A stretch of 6,421 nt of DNA from Alphaproteobacteria bacterium (GTDB taxonomy: Bacteria > Pseudomonadota > Alphaproteobacteria > Micropepsales > Micropepsaceae), in contig PKWC01000084.1 in NCBI GenBank assembly GCA_003131925.1, positions 12,230 through 18,650 on the forward strand, written 5' to 3'. This document shows positions 1 through 4,404 of the stretch, in pieces. Below the pieces are notes generated by a model, which was not told the DNA's origin, made no database searches, and worked only from the letters and a program-made list of their open reading frames with translations. Every line of letters starts with the position of its first letter. Position 1 is the first letter of the stretch. The translations under genes were made by a program, and so were the position numbers.

Positions 1-551
1 ACATTGACGAGGAAGAGCCAGTGCCACGAATAAGTCTCCGTAATCCAGCCACCGACAATCGGGCCGACCGTTGGCGCAAGAACCGCGAGCACTCCGGCGA
101 TAGTGGTAGCGATCCCCTGCAGCCGCACAGGAAACAGCAGAAATACGGCGGTGAAGACGGCCGGGATCAGTGTTCCACCCGAAAGCCCCTGCAGTACGCG
201 CCATGCCAGCAGTACCGCGAAGCTGCCGCTTGCCGCGCAACCGATTGATGCGCAGGTGAATATCGAGATTGAAATGACGAACAACCAGCGCATGGTGAGA
301 AGGCGCGTCAGAAATCCCGTGAGCGGGATCGCGATTACTTCGGCGATGAGATAGGCGGTTTGAATCCAGCTCATCTGATCGCGCGGGATACCGAGTGCGC
401 TCTGGATCGTCGGCAACGAAGTTGCGACTACCTGTACATCCAGAATTGCCATGAACATGCCGACGCACATCATGGCAAATCCCACCCATGCACTGGCGCG
501 TGGCCTCACCTCGTTACTGGACAAGATGTGGCGCTCGTCGAAGGGCTGCAT
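1..551 (-). CDS. DHA2-family MFS exporter (EmrB/QacA type), C-terminus off the left edge
   Basis: This is the N-terminal 183 residues of a proton-coupled multidrug-type efflux transporter of the inner membrane; the rest runs off position 1. Numbering from the ATG at 551, the first membrane segment (about 22-48) carries the conserved Asp38 in AILDVQVVATSLPTI. The loop after the second segment has a weak motif A (GFLTRLLTMRW, 79-89). WRVLQGLSGG (117-126) is the Arg/Gln-Gly motif B. Motif C, the antiporter signature, is APTVGPIVGGW (159-169). DHA2 proteins normally have 14 membrane segments and about 500 residues, so roughly a third is visible. The start is uncertain: ATG 551 lies inside the end of the methyltransferase gene, an in-frame ATG lies at 587, and an in-frame GTG at 509 would avoid overlap. 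None has a strong ribosome binding site. As last visible gene of the polyketide operon it probably exports the product, but the substrate is inferred only from position. No EmrA/HlyD partner is visible. Confidence 0.9.
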   Translation of the reverse strand, partial: MQPFDERHILSSNEVRPRASAWVGFAMMCVGMFMAILDVQVVATSLPTIQSALGIPRDQMSWIQTAYLIAEVIAIPLTGFLTRLLTMRWLFVISISIFTCASIGCAASGSFAVLLAWRVLQGLSGGTLIPAVFTAVFLLFPVRLQGIATTIAGVLAVLAPTVGPIVGGWITETYSWHWLFLVN

Positions 552-1017
552 TTTCAGCGGAAATTCGGTTCCAAAGAACAACTTCATTCAGGAGTGAGAA
601 GGCCAATGCGTATAGTGGCAGATCGAAGGCGAGCGGGAGAGTCGCTATTTCGCCGACCACAACCACATAATTGGGGTGGTTCAGGAAGCGGTAGGGACCG
701 GTTCTAACCAGAGGTGCGCCAGGCAGAATAATGATGCGTGTCGTCCAGCGCTCTCCCAGAGTGACCAACACCCACACGCGCAGAGTTTGCAGAAGAGCGA
801 AAGCCGCAAGCCAGACGGGTTGAACTTGGCGGTCCCAGCCCAGCCACCACAGGCCGGCGAGCCATGCCGCATGAAGAGCAACAATCAGCGGATAATGCGA
901 TGGTGCATATTCCTTTGCACCGCGTGCGAGTAAACGCGCTGTATTGCGCCTGGCCAGAAACAACTCCGCCACCCGTTCAATGGTGACGAATGCAAGAATG
1001 GCTATCGAATAGATCAA
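514..1017 (-). CDS. ICMT-family membrane methyltransferase of the type III polyketide operon
   Basis: This encodes a small integral-membrane, SAM-dependent methyltransferase of the isoprenylcysteine carboxyl methyltransferase family, 167 residues when started at the TTG at 1017. The signature is GPYRFLNHPNYVVVVGE (107-123), with the His-Pro-x-Tyr part that binds SAM in this family, preceded by LGERWTTRI (87-95). Hydrophobic segments lie at about 2-20, 43-60, 66-86 and 117-145. The open frame extends upstream to 1074, but this would overlap the polyketide synthase by 61 bases and add a charged leader unlike the family. The TTG at 1017 overlaps the synthase stop as TTGA and follows a purine-rich GAAGAGAG, so translational coupling is likely. 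In Bacillus subtilis the neighbouring pair BpsA/BpsB (type III synthase and a protein of this family) makes alkylpyrone methyl ethers. By analogy this enzyme probably O-methylates the hydroxyl of a polyketide pyrone or resorcinol. The family is clear; the substrate is inferred. Confidence 0.87.
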   Translation of the reverse strand: MIYSIAILAFVTIERVAELFLARRNTARLLARGAKEYAPSHYPLIVALHAAWLAGLWWLGWDRQVQPVWLAAFALLQTLRVWVLVTLGERWTTRIIILPGAPLVRTGPYRFLNHPNYVVVVGEIATLPLAFDLPLYALAFSLLNEVVLWNRISAENAALRRAPHLVQ

Positions 1018-2066
1018 ACGGCTCTCTTCAGCGAAACGCAGCTCGCGCGGAAACCGGGACCCGTAGCCATCCACACGGAGCGTGGTGGCAGGTCCGATCG
1101 CAATGCGAGGTCGAGGACAAATAGCACCGTAGGTGCCGACATGTTGCCGTAATCACGAAGGACGGCACGTTCATGGTCGAGCATCCCCGGCGGGATTTCC
1201 AATGCATGCTCCAGAGCTGCCACCACCTTCGTGCCGCCAGGATGACAAATGAAGCGATCCACTTCGTTCATTCCAATCCCGGCGCGACCGAGAATCCCAG
1301 AGACTGCTGGCCTGACACTTGCCTGCGCAAACGACGGAATCGCCTGCGCAAAAATCACTTCGAAGCCTTGCGTATCCAGGTCCCAGCCCATTATATCGAG
1401 CGTATCGGGCCAGGTGTGTTCGCCGCTGGCCTCGACCTCCGCAATACCGCCATCGCCGTCGCGCAGGACGCACACGGCCGCTCCGTCTCCAAAAAGTGCC
1501 GTCGCGACAATATTTGCCTTGGTGAGTTGGTCCAGGCGGAATGCGAGCATCCAAAGCTCCAGGACCACAAGCAGGACGTTGGCGTCCGGTTGAGATTTGG
1601 CCACGCGAGCGGCAACAGCGAAACCTGAAGCGCCGCCGGCACACCCCCCGCCGAAGACCGGAACGCGCTGGACATCGGCGCGGAATCCCATCGCCTCCGA
1701 GGCACGCGCCTGGAGGCTCGGCGTTGCGATGCCTGTTGACGAGACGGTGACGACAGCATCGATTTCGGACGCTTTCAGATATGCGTTGCCGAGCGCCTTT
1801 TTCGCGGCCTCGATGAATAGCGCTCGACCCTCCTCGAGGTAGACTGCCGTTCGCTCCTTCCAGCTGCGAGGTTCGAAGTACCATTCGATCGGACGAACCG
1901 CATGACGTTTGTCGATACCAGCGTTGTGAAATACACCGACCATACGGTCGAAAGCGTCATATCGCGTGCCGAACATTTTTCGCGCGGCTCGGGCGGCGTC
2001 ATCCTGCCGCACGACGTGCTTCGGGACGGCGGTCGCGATAGATATCAACCTTGCGGCATGACTCAA
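1014..2066 (-). CDS. type III polyketide synthase (alkylpyrone/alkylresorcinol-type)
   Basis: This 350-residue homodimeric ketosynthase of the chalcone/stilbene synthase superfamily extends an acyl-CoA starter with malonyl-CoA units and cyclises the chain in one active site. The catalytic triad is complete: Cys142 in FGGGCAGGASG, His275 in FICHPGGTK and Asn308 in DYGNMSAPTV. The gatekeeper-region motif ATALFGDGAA (188-197) and the C-terminal GPGF (336-339) are also present. Its length matches the short bacterial family typified by B. subtilis BpsA rather than the roughly 400-residue ArsB/ArsC type. The strand that normally reads ELCSLTF in bacterial members reads ELWMLAF here (170-176), so two acyl-pocket positions differ. 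The start is a TTG, supported by GAGG seven bases upstream and by an in-frame stop at 2076-2078. It is the first gene of the operon and is coupled to the methyltransferase by a TTGA overlap. The product (triketide pyrone, tetraketide resorcinol or other) cannot be read from sequence. Confidence 0.95.
   Translation of the reverse strand: MSHAARLISIATAVPKHVVRQDDAARAARKMFGTRYDAFDRMVGVFHNAGIDKRHAVRPIEWYFEPRSWKERTAVYLEEGRALFIEAAKKALGNAYLKASEIDAVVTVSSTGIATPSLQARASEAMGFRADVQRVPVFGGGCAGGASGFAVAARVAKSQPDANVLLVVLELWMLAFRLDQLTKANIVATALFGDGAAVCVLRDGDGGIAEVEASGEHTWPDTLDIMGWDLDTQGFEVIFAQAIPSFAQASVRPAVSGILGRAGIGMNEVDRFICHPGGTKVVAALEHALEIPPGMLDHERAVLRDYGNMSAPTVLFVLDLALRSDLPPRSVWMATGPGFRASCVSLKRAV
1022..1029 (-). 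promoter_or_regulatory. weak ribosome binding site inside the synthase end, for the methyltransferase
   Basis: GAAGAGAG lies four bases before the TTG at 1017, within the last codons of the polyketide synthase. It is only a partial match to the Shine-Dalgarno consensus, which fits re-initiation by ribosomes finishing the synthase rather than independent loading. Confidence 0.4.
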
Positions 2067-2073
2067 TTGCGTA

Positions 2074-2077
2074 CCTC
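2074..2077 (-). promoter_or_regulatory. ribosome binding site that sets the TTG start of the polyketide synthase
   Basis: GAGG (in TGAGGT) stands seven bases upstream of the TTG at 2066. The reading frame is closed by a TGA at 2076-2078, so no earlier start is possible, and no ATG or GTG occurs in frame near the N-terminus. This makes TTG the best start for the operon's first gene. Confidence 0.65.
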
Positions 2078-2128
2078 ATTCGCTGTTTGGTGAACCCTTC
2101 CGTAAGCATTAATGCCGTCTGGCGAAGA

Positions 2129-2323
2129 TTAGCCAACAAGATCGAGGATGAAGTCCACTACTTCCCCGCGCTTGAATACTGCGCCCCGCTCTTCGACACC
2201 CGCGTGCGCCAAACCGTCCACGGCCTCAGCTAAACCACGGAGACCGGGTAATGCAGGTTGATGGATGAGAGCTGGACAGCCGGGCACAGATTTCCTCGGA
2301 GCGAGTGCGAATTCAGGTGCAAC
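2129..2323 (-). pseudogene. N-terminal remnant of a probable Eco57I-type DNA methylase
   Basis: The minus strand reads a protein-like stretch ending at a TAA (2129-2131). Its last part, VEERGAVFKRGEVVDFILDL followed by VG, resembles the N-terminal region of Eco57I-type restriction-modification methylases, where a phrase like ERGAVFTRREVVDFILDLVGY precedes the SAM-binding fold. Here the codon expected to be Tyr after Val-Gly is the stop TAA. Nothing of the catalytic part (no NPPY-type motif) follows before the polyketide synthase start 62 bases on. The same frame has a TGA at 2324-2326. Beyond it lies another 32-codon coding-like stretch from an ATG at 2422, containing LSAKRINYRELARECE, which may be part of the same broken gene or a separate small ORF. 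It probably marks an old deletion or recombination boundary. Family assignment is from memory of the motif and is moderate; non-functionality is clear if the assignment is right. Confidence 0.5.
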
Positions 2324-2438
2324 TCAAGTTTCACACTCGCGAGCCAACTCACGGTAGTTGATACGTTTTGCACTGAGCCGTTCTGCGGTGCCCAATGTCG
2401 CGCGGCCCCGGTTCGTTCGCATGTGCGGGCTTTCACTG

Positions 2439-2703
2439 CTAGAGACCGCTGCTGATTTTCATCAGTGCGGCGCCGAAGCGATGCATTTCGTCAGGCGTAT
2501 TGTAGTGGACCAACGAAACCCGCACCGCACCACGATCCATCGCCAGGCCGAGGCGGGCCATAAGTCGCGGCGCGTACATATGGCCGTCGCGAATACCCAG
2601 GCCGCCCTTTGCCATTCGTTCCACCACCTCTACCGGCCTTTACCTCGTGATAGAAGCCTTTGCGGCGAGCGATCGTGGGAGAGGGCATGGGAGTCATCAT
2701 CCA
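2439..2703 (-). pseudogene. C-terminal fragment of a class V aminotransferase / cysteine desulfurase-like gene, frameshifted
   Basis: From 2636 to the TAG at 2439-2441 the minus strand encodes the C-terminal end of a fold-type I PLP enzyme of the aminotransferase class V / cysteine desulfurase-like family. It has VEVVERMAKGGLGIRDGHMY, then RLMARLGL, then VRVSLVHYNTPDEMHRFGAAL, which is the family's usual small-domain ending. The preceding piece, PSPTIARRKGFYHEVKA (about 2684-2635), lies in another frame. Removing one G of the pair at 2637-2638 would join them as HEVKPVEVVERMAKGG, so a one-base insertion (or a sequencing error) breaks the gene. The frame is closed by a TAG near 2716, so the catalytic large domain with the PLP lysine is missing altogether. 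About 80 of roughly 400 residues remain, so no activity is expected. It sits 35 bases downstream of the SnoaL gene on the same strand. Confidence 0.72.
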
Positions 2704-2737
2704 GATAAGCTAACGACAATTGAGTGCTTAATTTACG

Positions 2738-3295
2738 CTAGATCGGCTTGCCATCGCTGTCCGCCCAGGCGGCCATGAGCGTGTTGGACGGCAGGGTTTT
2801 ATCAACAAGCTTGCGGGCGGTTTCGATGCCTGCAACCGGCAATGTGGCTGCATCCAGCTTGCCGATCTGTACCAGTACCGACGCCTGATCCCAGTAGATG
2901 TGTTCGTTATAGAGTTTGCCGTCGCGGAAACAGACGATCGCGATCAGCGGCACCTCCACATACTTCCCGGTGGGCGGTACGCCTGGCAGCATCCAGTCAA
3001 TCTCGCGCGTATGGGTAAAGCAAAACAGCATCTCATCCACCACACGGTCTGTGCCGACTGTGCGTGATATCGGGACCAGCCTTGTGTCCTCGGGATTCGA
3101 ATTTACGAAATGGTGCGTATAAAAGCGCTTCAGTTGTTCGTGCCCCACGCCGCCGGTCATGGTCGGGATATGATTGACGTAGGGTTCGTCCACCATGGTT
3201 TTCATGGTCGCGTCCACATCGCGAGCAGCAAACTCGTGCCGGCAATGTGCATCCCAAAGCGCGCTGAGATCGAAGACCTGTTGTTCCGTTGTCAA
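2738..3295 (-). CDS. SnoaL-like / NTF2-fold protein
   Basis: This 185-residue soluble protein of the nuclear transport factor 2 / SnoaL-like superfamily has a cone-shaped alpha+beta fold used by cyclases, isomerases and ligand-binding proteins. The N-terminal helices (about 7-35) are followed by YVNHIPTMTGG (39-49) and LKRFYTHHF (55-63). The central strands carry DRVVDEMLFCFTHTREIDWM (83-102), then PGVPPTGKYVEVP (104-116) and FRDGKLYNEHIYWDQASVLV (123-142), the usual strand-turn-strand ending. The tail (145-185) extends beyond a minimal NTF2 domain. Similar proteins are often annotated as SnoaL-like or as carboxymethylenebutenolidase-associated; no specific reaction can be given. The start is the TTG at 3295, backed by a strong GAGGAG. 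The gene is divergent from the dehydrogenase at 3545, with 249 bases between starts. A link to the polyketide operon, 670 bases downstream across gene remnants, is possible but unsupported. Confidence 0.85.
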   Translation of the reverse strand: MTTEQQVFDLSALWDAHCRHEFAARDVDATMKTMVDEPYVNHIPTMTGGVGHEQLKRFYTHHFVNSNPEDTRLVPISRTVGTDRVVDEMLFCFTHTREIDWMLPGVPPTGKYVEVPLIAIVCFRDGKLYNEHIYWDQASVLVQIGKLDAATLPVAGIETARKLVDKTLPSNTLMAAWADSDGKPI

Positions 3296-3301
3296 TTTTC
3301 G

Positions 3302-3307
3302 CTCCTC
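3302..3307 (-). promoter_or_regulatory. strong ribosome binding site for the SnoaL-like gene (TTG start)
   Basis: GAGGAG is placed six bases before the TTG at 3295. This is the best Shine-Dalgarno match on the minus strand of the window and decides the start, since no ATG lies in frame nearby. Confidence 0.75.
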
Positions 3308-3322
3308 GTTACTGGCCGTGCA

Positions 3323-3538
3323 TCACCACCGAATTCCGGTCGCCTCCAGATAAACCCGCAGCATGGAGGATGACAACGCGTATTCTGGGTGCCGCAAGCC
3401 AAAGGAGCCGCCGGCGCGGCCGACAGTGTACGGATCTGGAAGGTCATGGAAGGTCCGGTTTGACCAGCAACCCGGATGATCCCGTCCTTTCTCCAGTGTT
3501 TCGAGCATGAGATACCAATAGAGGCGACCCGCAGGAGA
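3323..3538 (-). pseudogene. unidentified coding-like fragment upstream of the SnoaL-like gene
   Basis: An open minus-strand frame of 71 codons runs between stops at 3539-3541 and 3323-3325 (TGA), with an ATG at 3508. I do not recognise the family. The translation looks like real protein: it is rich in Trp, Tyr, His and Pro and lacks the Arg/Ser/Ala-heavy bias of shadow frames in this DNA. It contains LYWYLMLETLEKG, then NRTFHDLPDPYTVG, and ends in LRHPEYALSSSMLRVYLE plus ATGIRW. It stops 27 bases before the TTG of the SnoaL-like gene on the same strand, as a former upstream operon partner might. Its 5' end is cut within the leader of the dehydrogenase gene, whose ribosome binding site (3533-3537) overlaps it. 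It could be the C-terminal relic of a displaced gene, a small real gene of 61 residues from the ATG at 3508, or chance. Confidence 0.35.
3533..3537 (+). promoter_or_regulatory. ribosome binding site fixing the dehydrogenase start
   Basis: AGGAG lies seven bases before the ATG at 3545. It favours this start over the in-frame ATG at 3476, which would add 23 residues unlike any Rossmann-fold N-terminus and has no such site. Confidence 0.75.
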
Positions 3539-3544
3539 TCAGCC

Positions 3545-4231
3545 ATGAACACCGCTCTCATCATCGGCGCGTCGCGCGGACTGGGCCTCGGGCTGGCGGA
3601 GGAGTACCTGAAGCGCGGCTGGTGCGTGATCGCAACGGTGCGCAGCAATGTGCGAACCGGCCTGAACGGTCTCGCACACAGCCATGGCGACCACCTCGAA
3701 ATCGAGCAACTCGACATCAACCGGTCCGATCAGCTCGCCGCGTTGCGCGCAAAACTGAAGAGCCGCCGCTTAGACATTTTATTCGTCAACGCTGGCGTCG
3801 CCAATGATCCGCGCGAGACAATCGCCGATGTGAGCACCGAGGAATTCCCCCGGATCATGGTGACGAACGCCCTGAGCCCGATGCGCACAGTCGAAGCATT
3901 GCAGCACCTAGTCCCTGCCGCGGGCGCAATTGCGGTCATGTCGTCCGGGCTTGGCAGCGTGGCCGACAATGAAAGCGCGGGCTGGGAGGTTTATCGGGCC
4001 AGCAAAGCATCATTGAACACGCTGATGCGAAGCTTCGCTGCGCGTCGTTCCGCCGATCCGCGCGCAATGTTCGCGATAGCGCCGGGCTGGGTCCGCACCG
4101 ACATGGGGGGGCCGCACGCCGATCTGAGCGTCAGCGAAAGTATCTCGGGCGTGGCGGACGTAATCGCCAACAATGCCGGCAAGCCCGGGCTTCGCTATCT
4201 CGATTACCGCGGCAGGACAGTGCGTTGGTGA
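3545..4231 (+). CDS. short-chain dehydrogenase/reductase (SDR, C-factor-like)
   Basis: This 228-residue cytoplasmic NAD(P)-dependent oxidoreductase is a classical single-domain Rossmann-fold SDR. The nucleotide-binding loop is IIGASRGLGLGLAEEY (6-21), with the TGxxxGxG motif changed to GASRGLG. Basic residues after the second strand (TVRSNVR, 31-37) hint at NADPH preference. LDIN (56-59) contacts adenine, and FVNAGV (80-85) is the NNAG-type motif. The catalytic set is Asn108, Ser133 or Ser134 in VMSSGLGS, Tyr150 and Lys154 in YRASK. IAPGWVRTDMGG (178-189) is the usual post-catalytic segment, and the ending LDYRGRTVRW matches small C-factor/CsgA-like SDRs. The substrate is unknown. It is the only intact plus-strand gene, divergent from the SnoaL-like gene and convergent with the sensor kinase, so it is probably monocistronic. 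Confidence 0.93.
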   Translation: MNTALIIGASRGLGLGLAEEYLKRGWCVIATVRSNVRTGLNGLAHSHGDHLEIEQLDINRSDQLAALRAKLKSRRLDILFVNAGVANDPRETIADVSTEEFPRIMVTNALSPMRTVEALQHLVPAAGAIAVMSSGLGSVADNESAGWEVYRASKASLNTLMRSFAARRSADPRAMFAIAPGWVRTDMGGPHADLSVSESISGVADVIANNAGKPGLRYLDYRGRTVRW

Positions 4232-4248
4232 GCGATGCGGTGTCGTTT

Positions 4249-4262
4249 GGGCAGAGCCCTTT
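4249..4262 (+). terminator. possible weak hairpin after the dehydrogenase
   Basis: GGGC, a three-base loop AGA, then GCCC and TTT lie 17 bases after the stop codon. The stem is only four pairs and the T run three, so termination is plausible but weak. The rest of the 168-base convergent gap shows no gene that I can support. Confidence 0.2.
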
Positions 4263-4383
4263 AGCCCAGACAAATTTGTACCAAAAGCGAGTGCCGCCCG
4301 AGGGAGTCCAATAACTCGTACGTGGCGAGCCGCGCAGCGTTCGGTCAGTTCCCGCACCGGAGCCGGCAGTGCGCCTCTTTGGT

Positions 4384-4404
4384 CGTAGGTTTGAAGTGCC
4401 TACG
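4384..4404 (-). terminator. inverted repeat spanning the sensor kinase stop codon
   Basis: CGTAGG and CCTACG form a perfect six-pair stem around a nine-base loop, with the kinase TAG stop inside one arm. No T run follows on the minus strand. It may be a transcript 3'-end structure or chance. Confidence 0.2.

Larger units (their letters stand above)
3296..3544. promoter_or_regulatory. divergent intergenic region between SnoaL-like and dehydrogenase genes
   Basis: These 249 bases separate two divergent starts and should carry promoters for both. I could not pick convincing -35/-10 boxes. A 10-base tandem direct repeat, TGGAAGGTCA then TGGAAGGTCC, lies at 3437-3456. The GGTCA at 3442-3446 pairs with TGACC at 3461-3465. 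This could be a regulator site, but the region also holds the coding-like fragment at 3323-3538, which could explain the repeat as protein sequence. Confidence 0.4.

Noticed and set aside
1173..1628. Plus-strand open frame of 151 codons opposite the polyketide synthase.
   Set aside because: It is antisense to a strongly supported gene, has no ribosome binding site I can see and no family resemblance.
1171..1884. Long minus-strand open frame of 237 codons inside the polyketide synthase gene.
   Set aside because: It is an Arg/Gly/Ser-rich shadow frame of the synthase with no recognisable motif.
509..3315. The 12-base string CCTCGTTACTGG occurs at 509-520 and again at 3304-3315, each time near a gene start on the minus strand.
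   Set aside because: One or a few shared 12-mers are expected by chance in a 6.4 kb window, and the flanks do not match.
3476..3544. Upstream ATG extending the dehydrogenase by 23 residues.
   Set aside because: The added residues are unlike SDR N-termini and the AGGAG site points to the ATG at 3545.
3292..3720. Minus-strand open frame of 142 codons across the SnoaL/dehydrogenase gap.
   Set aside because: It lies partly antisense to the dehydrogenase start, has shadow-like composition, and overlaps a more protein-like frame at 3323-3538.
4010..4357. Minus-strand open frame of 115 codons between dehydrogenase and kinase.
   Set aside because: Most of it is antisense to the dehydrogenase, and the remainder has no recognisable motif.
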